The position numbers and the translations under genes are program-made. A DNA stretch of 64,000 nucleotides from Rehmannia glutinosa (taxonomy: Eukaryota > Streptophyta > Magnoliopsida > Lamiales > Orobanchaceae). The stretch lies in contig CM071931.1 in the NCBI GenBank assembly GCA_016081115.2, positions 13,276,284 to 13,340,283 on the forward strand, read 5' to 3'. How positions within the stretch are numbered: the stretch's first letter is position 1; each line of letters begins with the position of its first letter. Shown piece by piece: positions 33,263-43,999 of the stretch. The notes under the pieces are model-generated. The model was not told the DNA's origin, searched no databases, and worked only from the letters and a program-made list of their open reading frames with translations.

Positions 33263-35990
33263 CCAGAAATAAATGAGAACAAGAAGCGGCGAAGACAAAA
33301 AGTCAATCATCTCGTGACAGGATCGTGTCTCCACTCCGCGACAAATGTTCTTTGAGGCGAAGAGCGGAGAGTTTGCTACCCTCCATTCCTGAAAAGGAAG
33401 GGCAACAGGGAGAGGATGAAGATGATGATGTAATCATGTACTCTCTATTGTACCCAGACGTTCAGAGTCGTCTGCGAGAGTGGAGGAAGTGGAAGCTTAG
33501 TCATTCAAGGGTGCAGTTCGAACACCCTGAATTCATTGAAGAAGAAGAGGAGTTTTTCAAGTTCCTTGAGGTTGACACTGTGCTGCAAGCCCTGAATGAG
33601 GATAATTGCATAAATATACTGCAAATTCGGAAAGAAAACGAAAAGGCTAGAGCAGTTGAGGAAGCAGAGGCTCGTGAACAAGCCAGCATTTATCCTCTTA
33701 CTGGAACCAGCGATCACACTCATCCGCACATAAATGCTCTTTCAGAAAGTGATGAAGACATGGATCCGGTTGCTGCACAGGAGAAATTGGATATGCAGCA
33801 AGCCATGATGGACTCCAAAATGATGCATGAGCAACAACTGAGGGAAGGACCAGGAGAGTCTTCCAAATCTCAACTGGAGATTGATCCGTTGGGAGTGGTA
33901 CAGCAGATTGCCACAGTTATTGCTGCAACCACCTCTCCAGTTCATTCAGATGACGGGTCTAAGGGATTTGCCAATGACACTGGGAACTTGGGCACCCAAG
34001 TTGAGCCAACCCCAGTTGAAGGTGTCTTACCACCTGCCCCACGGCTGAACACTCATTTGACAAAGCCGGGAGTCTGGAGCAGAGTGACCCCACCCTAAGT
34101 CACTCAGCTGGTGCGCCAACTGAGGGGGAAACTCACTCCACTGAAGCTAGGTCGGAGAATGTTGCAGATGACTCCACCATGCAGAAAGGAGGCGAAGTGG
34201 AGAAGGAAAAATAAAAAGTACAACATCAAGTTGTCACTGACGAAGCTCGGACAGATAAATCTGTCTCAATTGAAGTGCCAACAGCTTTGCAGGCTGAGGA
34301 CGTTGCTGATGCAGTCGAGGCACAGGATGGATCTGCCCCGGGAGTTAACACTCTGGGCACTGAAAGTGCAATCCACGGAGTTGAGACTCCTGTGGATGCC
34401 ACTGCATAAGACCCTAAGACAGCTGCGCCTGTCGAAGGGATTGTACAAGGCCCCGCTGCAGTTGAGACTGCATGAGGTAATGAAGGCCTAAGGGAAGTTG
34501 AGACTTCCCTAGGTAAAAATCAAGGAGATAAGAGCATTCCTCAGAACATAATTGCTGATTTAGAGGAGGAAATCAGCGCTCTTCATGACTCCCAGGATGA
34601 TCCTGATACAACATTCTTGGGATCCGCAGATGAAGCTGAGTCAACCCCTGCTGAATAGGACTCAGCTGAGGATGTTCTACCTAGTACGAGCAAGCCAGAA
34701 TTCAAGGCTGCTTGACAAACTTTCAATTTTGATGATGAACCAAATCCTCAAATCTTATCATCTTCCGATGACGCTTCGATGACGGTACGAGACAAAGAAA
34801 CTCAACAAGATAAATCAACGAGCTAAGACCGAAAGAAGGCAAAGACAATTTGAGGCTCGATTAGTTGTGTCACTACCTCTCAAAGGCCCCTGAATCAATC
34901 AATCAATCAAGCGCGAGGCTACCGTAGCTGCAGCAAGAAACCACCTCAAGCACAATAACTCAAGTGCGAGACGATGCATATGAAGAAGTGTTTCCTTTCT
35001 CTCAAGAACTGCCCGTACTTGAAGAAGAAACTGCAAGAAAACATAGGCTCTACACCGTCCAAGAAGACCCTATAATCCCTACTAATTCGATTGTGCCAGT
35101 TGATTTCAATTTCGATGCAGAGTGGCCGGCAGCTGACTCAAGTCAGATAGTTGAGATGCTTGAAATCTTCAAAAGATATGACCTTAATGCTTGTTGAAAC
35201 CCCTCAGCAAGGTCATGTCACAGCCGATATCATCAGCAAACTTCCTGTAACTCTACCGTGCTATCACTCTGTTGTGCCCATGTCTCATAAGAAAAAAATT
35301 ATAGAAGCAGAGATGGAGGATTTCGACAAAAGAATGGATGCCCGTGTTGAAGAGATGTTAAAACAATTTGGAGGCATTCCGGCAGGAAAAGACACCGATG
35401 CCATTCCAGATGATAGGAACGAGCCAAGATCCGTTGAAGAGTTTAAAATACTCGAGTTTGAGGGATACTTCAAGGATATGTCCATAGCCCAAGCCTGGGA
35501 CTTGTACTGGGAGAAAGGTCTGAAGTTGTGCGAAGAAGCTGACAAGCAGCAGACTACTAGCAGTCACTCTGCTGGAAAGAAGAAGACTCCAGTATAATAT
35601 ACGCCCAGAAGAGGAGGAAGAAGTGGTGGAGGTAGAGGCTTTAAACCTAGACCTCTACCCAAAAACATTGAATACGTAGATCCAGGCAAGAAAGGAAGGA
35701 TCTACTGGGCTGGGTATGATGAAGTGGCCAATTGGTAAGTGGCTAGGAAGAATGTTGAATATGCGAAAAGAATCGAAGAAGAGAATAGAAGACAAACTCA
35801 GTTGTGGCAAGAAAGACAGGAAAGGAAAAGGAAAGATGAAACTGCGAAGAGAGCTTACGAGAAGAAGAAAGCAGCTAAAGATGAAAAGTAGAGAAAGAGA
35901 GCAGAGGACGACAGAGCTGAAGAAGAAAGAAGGAGGCAGTGAAGGCGATGAAGTGTTGATGTCCACCCCTTCATGTATTTTACTATTGTA
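33263..35990 (+). pseudogene. Element B distal accessory region, with internal deletion
   Basis: The main block, 33325-34098 (257 codons), has an acidic start, a Trp/Arg segment (SRLREWRKWKLSHSR), a coiled-coil-like Glu/Ala/Arg part and a Pro-rich end. Further blocks are 34964-35197 and 35151-35597, then a Gly/Arg-rich and Lys/Glu-rich tail to about 35940. Relative to element A, about 655 bp are missing at 35163, which removes the long coiled-coil block present at 22420-23078. No catalytic motif is recognised. Stops and shifts throughout. Confidence 0.55.
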
Positions 35991-36225
35991 AATGCATATA
36001 TATGTAAGTCTTCTGTACGTTGAATAAGAAATCTGTAATTTCTATACTTTTGCGTAGATATGGAATGCTATGTTTGCTCTGATACACATTGTAAACAGCT
36101 GTGTAGAGGACAAGAATGTTATGATCAATAAAAAGATTGATTCTACGCATACATTCTCTGTTACTACATTGTCTGTATGTATCTGTGCTGTTTACTTTTT
36201 ACATTTTGTTTTTAAGTTTTGCCAT

Positions 36226-36243
36226 CATCAAAAAGGGGGAAAT
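36226..36243 (+). other. Polypurine tract of element B
   Basis: ATCATCAAAAAGGGGGAAAT immediately before the right LTR is the conserved Sirevirus purine tract. Confidence 0.8.
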
Positions 36244-37873
36244 TGTTGAGAAATTTATTGTTTAGATTTTGATGAATGCCATATAAAACTTAGACTAAAA
36301 AGTTGGCACCCCATTTTTATTGTAATTTGTATTGTAATAGATAGGGTTGTACAAGCTGAGTCAAGTCAGTTATGCCTGAATATACAAGAAGTCAACTGAA
36401 GACTAGGATGAAGACTCCTCTGTGAAGCAGCTGAGTGTGACAAGGAAGAGATGTCAAGGACTCGACTGAAGGAGTATCAGCTGTGATACAGCTGTATGAA
36501 GAGTCAGTCAAGTCAACCAAAGAAGCCAAGCCAAGTCAAGTTGAAGTGACAGATGAGTCTTTCAATCATTGGAGCAGACTCAAGTCACCTGGGGAAAAGG
36601 CAGCTGCAAAGAGGAGTTAACTGAAAAGAATTCGTTGCACAAAAGTCAAGAATATTACTTAATCAAGTAATACTTCCATGTTGCCATGTCTTAAAGTGCT
36701 CAGTCCCAGAAGCGTGCAAAAGGAATAAACCAATGGGAAGCACTGAACCTTGTGTCGAGACATAATCGAAAGCCGGACATTCATTCATTTAATACGAGGA
36801 AATGTCAACATCAAGGATCGAACACAAGACAAGCCAACGAACACAAGTGGCTTTTGAAATTCAGCCTATCTTTTCAACGGGCAGATTTTTGAAAGACCAC
36901 TATAAAAGGCTGAGGAATCACTCTGAGATAAGGTTACCTGAACCACGAACAATCAAAAGGGGTCTACAATTATTAAAACTGTAACCTGCAATATATTCTC
37001 AAGTTATTCAAGCAAATCCTCAAGCCTAAATCTCGAAGGAATTCTATCCAACACCAAGCTGTGAAGGAAAGACAACTTCAAACTGTTGAAAAGGAAACTT
37101 TTGAAGAATCAAAAGGGGTCTACATTCTAAGGAGGATTGTAGAAAGGTTCAAGTTTGAACCAGTCTCAAGTTATTGGAGGGCTTCGTGATCAAATCCAAG
37201 AAGCTTGAGCAAGTGAGTGAGTGAGTAGCAAAGCACAAAAACACATCAATGCAATTCAAGCCCGAAGAAGAAGAGTCGAGTCGACGAAGCCATTTGTGTG
37301 ACCAAGGCATCTCCAGACATCGAGTCCCAAAGGATCAAGTCGGTTGTGTGATCAAGACTTGTATCCGGGTGATAACCACTTTGTACTGATCAATACTTAG
37401 TGGATTCCTCCAGGAGTTGGAGAAGAGAAGAGTAGAAGAATTACCCCATCTTCGAACCTTTATGAAAATTATTGTGTCATTTACATTTCAAAGATTTTTT
37501 ATTTTATTTACGCATAACACTTTATATCTCGTTGATAATTTGCTATCCAACTGATAATTAACAAAGTGCTAAAATCAAGTGTTTAAAACAAAGTTAAACC
37601 AAATTCAAGGGTGTTAAGTCTTCCACGATTTGAAAATCTCATCACAAACTAAGTTAAGGTTTAGACTAAACAATTGAGTTATTCTATCAACAAATGCTCA
37701 ATCGAAATGTGCATTGAGTGGCTAACTCTATTTGGTTAACTAACTTAGTTGTCCCTCAAGGACTTAGCCGTGTATTTAACTCTGTAATACTTTAAAAGGA
37801 CTAAAATCAAAAAAGTTGGTAAGGTTTATTCACCCCCCCTTCTAAACCTTACTCACACCCCTTGGGACCTACA
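36244..37873 (+). repeat. 3' LTR of element B
   Basis: Starts TGTTGAGAAATTTATTG and ends CTTGGGACCTACA, with TATAAAAG at 36901-36908. Compared with the left LTR it has several clustered multi-base differences, often where the left copy has CTG or GCTG. Confidence 0.92.
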
Positions 37874-37878
37874 CTGCT
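37874..37878. other. Target-site duplication of element B, right copy
   Basis: Second copy of ctgct, directly after the LTR end CCTACA. Confidence 0.9.
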
Positions 37879-39083
37879 CCAGACTCCCGGCTATTTCCTT
37901 TGAGTGCTCAGTCGTGGGGGCAGGTGGTAAGACACCTTCAACAGGGGTTGGCTCGACTTGGGTGCCCAAATTCCCAGTTTCATCGCCAAGTCCCTTGGAT
38001 CCGTCCTCTGAGTGAACTGGGGAAGTGGTTGCAGCAATAACTGTGGCAATCTGTTGTACCACTCCCAACGGATCAATCTGCAGATGGGATTTGGAAGACT
38101 CTCCTGGTCCTTCCATCAGTTGTTGTTCATGCATCATCCTGGATTCCCGCATGGCATGCTGCATTTCCAACTCTTCCGTCGCACCAGCAGGATCCATGTT
38201 CTCATCACTATCCGAGAGCATGTCAATGTGAGGATGAGTGTGGTCACTGATGCCAGTGAGAGGACAAATGTTGGCTTTCTCACGAGCCTCTGCTTCCTCA
38301 GCTACTCTAGCCTTTTCTTGTTCCTTGCGAATTTGCAATATATTAATGCAGTTATCTTCATCCAGGGCTTGCAGCATGGTATCAACTTCAAGGAACCTGA
38401 AGAGCTCCTCTTCTTCCTCAATAAACTATGGGTGTTCGAACTGCGCCCTAGAGTGACTCAGCTTCCATTTTCTCCATTCTCGCAGACGGCTCTGGATGTC
38501 TGGGTACAAGGGAGAGTACATAACTATGTCATCATCATCATTCTCCCCTTGTTGGCCAGGTAGCAAACTCTGCTGCTCTTCACCTCCAAAGAAAGATTCG
38601 TGGCGGTGGAGACACAAAAGATAAAGAAACCCTGTCCGCAGAGATTTTATCTCGCTGTCTCTCTGTCTCTGCTTGCTTGTTCCTCAGTTGTTCTATCCAC
38701 AGCTAGGTCTTCTGTTTTATATGCCTCTGCCTCACCACGTTCGAATGCTGCAAGAACTTTTCATATTTTTGGATAAAAAAGTCGACTATTTCATCAACAA
38801 CTTCTGGAGACTGCACTTCTTCAGCAGTCTTAGTGATCTTCTCAACGTGAGTGGCAGACTCAGCTATCTTCTCAAGCTCTGAGATCTTGGTGATTCTTCT
38901 CCTTCTTTTAGTTTTCACCAGAGGAATGTCTGGTTCTACTTCCTCCAGTTCCTCGAAGGTAAATGCCTTTGGGGTTGCCTTAGAGGCAGTTGCCCTTCTC
39001 GCCTTGGCAGTCCTCTTCTTTTTTATTCCTAGAGAAGGTATTAAGGGTTCCTTCTCCACAAAATTGATATTGAGGTGATTCAA
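37879..39083 (-). pseudogene. Distal accessory region of element A, 5' half
   Basis: Minus-strand blocks at 39083-38703, 38617-38426 and 38377-37879. The last two share a frame and are separated by one stop. Content: a basic Lys/Arg stretch (KTKRRRRITKISELEK), an acidic GENDDDD part, SRLREWRKWKLSHSR, and an Ala/Glu-rich helical part, matching element B's 33325-34098. The reading is cut by element B and continues at 24190-21600. No enzyme motif is seen. Confidence 0.55.
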
Positions 39084-39273
39084 ATGGCTACAAGCGCTAC
39101 AATATTTGAAGACCCGGCGGAGACACGACTACGAGGCGGGTGACTCGACTGCGGGGAAGCGGTGCATCTTTTCTTTCTTTCAGCGGGCATTAATTTATTA
39201 CTTTCTTTTCCCTCGCACACCGTGGGCGGCTCTCTCTCTTCTTTGGAGGAGGAAGCGATTGTGTCAACAGTGG

Positions 39274-40206
39274 TCACCGATTCCCCCTCACTTCAACCCC
39301 ATAAGCTTCTTTTTGGGCCTTTTGAATTTCATTGGCATAAGCTCTCTTTTGGGCTCCTGAAAGATTCGCCCAGAACATCTTCTTGTTGACATGGAATGGC
39401 TTTCCATGTCGAAGGGGAACACCCTTCACCTCCATTAAATGGCCAATGACTAGGCCATAGCCGAGTGATCCTCCAAAGGATCCACCCTCCTTGAAACACT
39501 TATTGCCAATGTTCTGGCAAAGTCTGCTGTAAATGAATTTAGACCAATTGATCCTCTTTTCTTCCATGATCGCAGCCATGATGATCATCTTGGTTTTGGA
39601 CAGCTGATTGAAGCTTCCAAACTTCATATCCACACACTTTGCGACGATATCCATTAGTTTTTGATAATCGTCCTTCAGCAGCTTTTTCTCAGCTGTGTAG
39701 ATCACTTTCGCAGCACATTCAGGTTTGGCCACTTCCTTCCATGCAGTAGCCAAATTTACGTTAGCTTCATATATCTCCGACACGCCTTCCGACGGAAGCA
39801 AGCAGTGCTCCACAAGGTCCTTAGGAGTGATTAATATATCCTTGCGGTGGACGGAGGACTTAATCCCTTCGTCCTGAACCTCGGCGTTAACATAGAATTG
39901 TGTGACTTCTTCAACATAGGTCATCTGATACTCCAACATTAGAAATGGCTCTAGTCCGGATTTCTCGATTTTATCAGCAATCTTCTTCACAAGGGTTTCA
40001 TCAGAACCCTGTTTAATCATTACTTCGAAATCCACTTTTGAACCGGTGTGGATTTGCTTGGCAAGCTTGGCAAAATCATACGTTGGTGCCATTTTTGCTT
40101 TAGAGAGTTGTTGGAAGAATCGAACGATTTCAATCTTGAAATGGGTAGGGTTTTTGCAGAGAGAGTTTAGTGCTTTTCGAATGCTTGAAGATGAGTTTGT
40201 GATCAT
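39274..40206 (-). CDS. Element A proximal accessory ORF, open for 310 codons
   Basis: An uninterrupted minus-strand frame. The start shared with element B is the internal ATG at 40092 (MAPTYDFAKLAKQIHTG), giving 273 codons; 38 extra codons lie upstream. It is mixed alpha/beta in character with conserved-looking segments (DIVAKCVDMKFGSFN, FGGSLGYGLVIGHLMEVKGVPL, FWANLSGAQKRAYANE). No signal peptide or clear transmembrane segment is seen. It lies about 450 bp after RNase H, in the place of the Sirevirus envelope-like gene. Preservation in A, while the homologue in B is broken, suggests it was functional when A moved. The family is not recognised. Confidence 0.65.
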   Translation of the reverse strand: MITNSSSSIRKALNSLCKNPTHFKIEIVRFFQQLSKAKMAPTYDFAKLAKQIHTGSKVDFEVMIKQGSDETLVKKIADKIEKSGLEPFLMLEYQMTYVEEVTQFYVNAEVQDEGIKSSVHRKDILITPKDLVEHCLLPSEGVSEIYEANVNLATAWKEVAKPECAAKVIYTAEKKLLKDDYQKLMDIVAKCVDMKFGSFNQLSKTKMIIMAAIMEEKRINWSKFIYSRLCQNIGNKCFKEGGSFGGSLGYGLVIGHLMEVKGVPLRHGKPFHVNKKMFWANLSGAQKRAYANEIQKAQKEAYGVEVRGNR

Positions 40207-40231
40207 GAAGAGAGAGAAAGTTCTAATCTTT

Positions 40232-40250
40232 GATATATATATATATATAT
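40232..40250. repeat. (TA)n microsatellite
   Basis: A short TA run between the accessory ORF start and RNase H of element A. Element B lacks it at the matching position. Confidence 0.85.
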
Positions 40251-40650
40251 GACTTGAATAGACGGTTTAAGGAATTTGAATCATTTCACCATGATCAACG
40301 GTCAAGATTGAGTCTTGAAAGACGTATTATCTCTCCACATTTAATGCGGCAGTATTTATATCCAATCATGGACATAATGGCAGCTTTTCCTCGATTAAAG
40401 TGAGCATGTCTGGTGCTTAATACTAAACCGTTCCCGCTTCTTCAAAACGACACTGTTTTTGCTACTTAAATACTCAGCTCAAGTCTGAGGTATTTGAACT
40501 CAGCTTCTCTCCTTCCTTTAATTAACTCAGCTGTCAGCTAACTTGATACAACTGACTTTTCGATATAGCTGTTTCACTTGACTGAAGTGAAGAACATGTT
40601 CAATTTTCACTTTTTCATCTTCCATCTCTTCTGAATAGGTCTTCTGAGTG

Positions 40651-42299
40651 TCAACTCAGCTTGATTAACCCTAGCTCATGCTTAAGCTCTTCAAATCTTA
40701 TTTCACATAAAGGTTGTGTGAATATGTCAGCTAATTGCTTATCAGTTGAGACATATTCCAAGGTGATGTCTTTCTTTTCAACATGATCTCTTATGAAATG
40801 ATATCTGACATCAATGTGTTTTGTTCTTGAATGCAACACTGGATTCTGAGTGATTGCAATAGCACTTGTGTTGTCACACATAATTGGAATCTCCTTTTCT
40901 TCAACTTCATAATCTCTCAGCTGTTGTCTCATCCATAAGACTTGGGCACAACAGTTGCCCGCAGCTATGTATTTTGCTTCAGCTGTAGATGTGGCTATAG
41001 AATTTTGCTTCTTGCTAAACCATGAAATAAGTCTGTTTCCAAGCATTTGACATGTACCTGAAGTACTTTTCCTGTCAACTCTACATCCAGCATAGTCAGA
41101 GTCTGAGTAGCCAATAAGCTTGAATCCACCTTCTTTTGGATACCATAAGCCAACTTCTTGGCATCCCTTCAGATATCTTAGGATTCTCTTAGCTGCAGTC
41201 ATATAGCTTTCTTTTGGTGCAGATTGGAATCTTGCACATACACCTACTGCAAATGTGATGTCTGGCCTGCTTGTTGTTAAGTATAGCAATGACCCAATAA
41301 GTGCTCTGTATCTTGTTTGACCTACAGGCTTGCCATCTGCATCCATGTCCATCTTGACTGATGTATTCATTGGTATTTTCATAGAAGACTTCTCTTCCAT
41401 ACCAAATTTCTTCATTAAATCTCTGGTATACTTTGTTTGACTTATAAAGATTCCATCCTTCAGCTGTTTGACTTGAAGTCCTAGAAAGAAAGTCAGTTCT
41501 CCCATCATGCTCATCTCAAATTTGCCTTGCATGAGGTTTGAGAACTTATCACACAGCTCTTTATTTGTGAATCCAAATATGATACCATCCACATAGATTT
41601 GAACAAGTAGTATACTTTCTCCATCTTGAATTCTGAAGAGTGTTCTGTCCACTTTGCCTTTAGTGAATCCATTATCTGTCAGAAATTGAGATAATGTATC
41701 ATACCATGCTCGTGGTGCCTGCTTGAGTCCATATAGAGCTTTCTTGAGTTTATACACCTTATCTCCAAGAATCTTCTGCTCGAATCCTGGAGGTTGCTCA
41801 ACATAAACTTCTTCCTCTAATATTCCAATCAAAAATGCACTTTTCATATCCATTTTGATATACAATAAAGTTCTTGTGTGCAGCATAGGCAAGAAACATC
41901 CTTATTGCTTCTAATCTTGCAACATGAGCAAATGTTTCATCAAAATCTATTCCTTCTTCTTGGCAATACCCTTTGGCTATCAGTTTTGCTTTGTTTCTCA
42001 CCACAGAACCTTCCTCATTCATTTTGTTCCTGAAAACCCATTTTGTGCCAATGACATTTTGATGAGTTGGTCTTTGCACCAATGCCCAAACTTTATTTCT
42101 TTCAAATTGGTTCAGTTCTTCTTGCATAGCCTAAATCCAATGTGTGTCATCTAAGGCTTGTGACACATCTTTTGGCTCTATTTGGGAAATAAAGCAAGTA
42201 AACATTGCTTCTTGTTGAGCTCTTGATCTTGTTCTTACACCATCTCTCATATCTCCAATAACCAGTTCTGGTGGATGGTCTTTCAGCCATCTTACATCA
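40651..42299 (-). pseudogene. Element A reverse transcriptase and RNase H, catalytic residue lost
   Basis: 42127-41798 is the N-terminal RT part (MQEELNQFERNKVWALV... GTKWVFRNKMNEEG). It is in the same frame as the integrase block, with one TAG between. A frame change near 41850 leads to 41892-40651, open for 413 codons. This holds the palm and RNase H, including SDSDYAGCRVDRKSTSG, CDNTSAIAITQNPV and DKQLADIFTQPL. The catalytic YVDD reads YVDG (codon at 41584-41586), so polymerase activity is predicted lost although the frame is long. Confidence 0.88.
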
Positions 42300-43850
42300 G
42301 GTTGGAGTAAGTTAGTTGTGTTCAGTCGTCTTGCAACTGTGTTGTTTTGATCAGCTCTCTCATCATCACTTGGCTGCAGATTTTCCAGTTGTCTTTGAGA
42401 TTCAGCTATCTCGTCTTCATCTTGGTTGATTACTCCCGCTTCAGCTTCAACATAAGGACTCTTCTGCATAGTTGGCTGATTCAGCTTATCAGCTAATTCT
42501 TCAATGTCTTCTCCATTCACATTAGGTTCATCAAAAACCACATGAATGGGCTCTTCAGTGACCGTGGTCCTTTTGTTCAGCACTCTATAGGCTTTGCTTT
42601 CAGCTGAGTATCCCAAAAAGATACCTTCATCAGCTTTAGCATCAAAAGCCTTTAGATTTTCTTTGCCATTGTTATGGATGAAGCATTTACATCCAAAGAT
42701 CTTGAAATACCCAACATTTGGCTTCCTCCCTGTCCAAATCTCATAGGGAGTTTTTGTCAGCTGTCTATTGATCATGCATCTATTCTGAGTATAGCATGCA
42801 GTGTTGATGGCTTCAACCCAAAATCTTTTAGGTAATCCAGCTTCAGCTAACATGGTTCTGGCAACTTCCTTGAGAGTTCTGTTTCTTCTTTCTGCTACTT
42901 CATTCTGCTGTGGAGTCCTTGCTGCAGATAATTCATGAGAAATGCCATTTTCCACACAGTACTGAGTAATTATTCCATTAACAAACTCAGTCCCTCTATC
43001 AGATCTTATCTTGATAATTGTTTGACTCTTCTCATTTTGAATTTTCTTCATCAGCTGTGGTAATCTTTGCAAGGTTTCTTTCTTTTTGCACATAAATATT
43101 GTCCATGCATATCTTGAATAATCATCCACTACTACTAAAGTGTATTTCTTTCCACTTATGTTGGCTGGTTCAACAGGACCAAATAAATCCATGTGTAGCA
43201 GATGCAGTATCCTTGTTGAAGAAGGATTAGACTTCTCTTGAATGAAGATTTGATTTGTTTTCCCATCTGGCATGCATCACAAATACTTTCCTTCTTGTAC
43301 ACTGAGTCAGGTAGTCCTTCCACAAGATGACTCCTTGCAAGCTTGTTGATTGTCTTGAAGTTTAGATGACTCAGCTTCTTGTGCCACATCCAGCTTGATT
43401 CGGTTGTGCTCTTTGCTAGCAGACATGTACTAGGTGTGGCAGTAGACCAATCTACCACATACATATTTTTCTTCCTTGATCCTTGTAGCACTATTTCATT
43501 TGATTCAGCATCCTTGATTTGGCATACTCCAATATTGAATCCAACATTGTAACCTTTATCACAGAGTTGACTTATGCTAAGTAAGTTAAAGTTGAGTCCC
43601 TCAACATAAGCAACACCAGTAATTTCCAATCCATTTTTCTTGATGGATCATGTGCCTTTGATTTGCCCTGGTGCTTCATTTCCTCCAAATATAACTTTAG
43701 CACCTTTAATTTCCTTGAAGTTTGATAGATTTTTCTTGTTTCCTGTCATATGTCTGGAACAGCCACTATCCACATACCAGGTTCCTTGGCACTCAGCGGT
43801 TCCCTAAACCTGCAATCAAGGAAATTAATTTTTAGGTACCCATACTTGCT
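42132..43850 (-). pseudogene. Element A protease and integrase
   Basis: The protease signature WYVDSGCSRHMTG (about 43790-43750) is intact. The GAG-pre-integrase and zinc-binding part (HKKLSHLN... CDACQMGK) lies in the 157-codon block 43629-43156. The catalytic core and C-terminal domain lie in a 380-codon block, 43273-42131, in another frame: MDLFG, RSDRGTEF, NEVAERRNRT, then GRKPNVGYFKIFGCKC. All D,D,E residues are present. The frame change between blocks (43160-43270) and the stop at the end break the polyprotein. Confidence 0.87.
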
Positions 43851-43999
43851 TGGGTCCTGAGGGGTTAGTGCTGTAAGATGATCCAACCTAACTATAGCCA
43901 AATGATTTGACTCTAAGAGGTTGCCATCTATCAGTGCCATAATCATAGTGCACATTTGCAAACTGCCTGTGTGTTTCAGATCCATACAACTGTCTCTTT

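Larger units (their letters stand above)
24196..37873 (+). mobile_element. Sirevirus-type Ty1/copia element B, plus strand, nested in element A
   Basis: LTRs at 24196-25771 and 36244-37873 enclose gag, protease, integrase, RT, RNase H and an accessory region, all matching element A in order and sequence but in the opposite orientation. A tRNA-Met-like primer site follows the left LTR, and a CATCATCAAAAAGGGGGA tract precedes the right LTR. The 5-bp duplication ctgct flanks it. LTRs of A and B share their ends and several blocks but differ clearly between them, so they are related subfamilies. The coding region is broken by many stops and shifts. Confidence 0.92.

Noticed and set aside
38012..38563. 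A 183-codon plus-strand frame
   Set aside because: Antisense to the accessory region at 38377-37879; the homologous region of element B is read on the other strand in the matching orientation.
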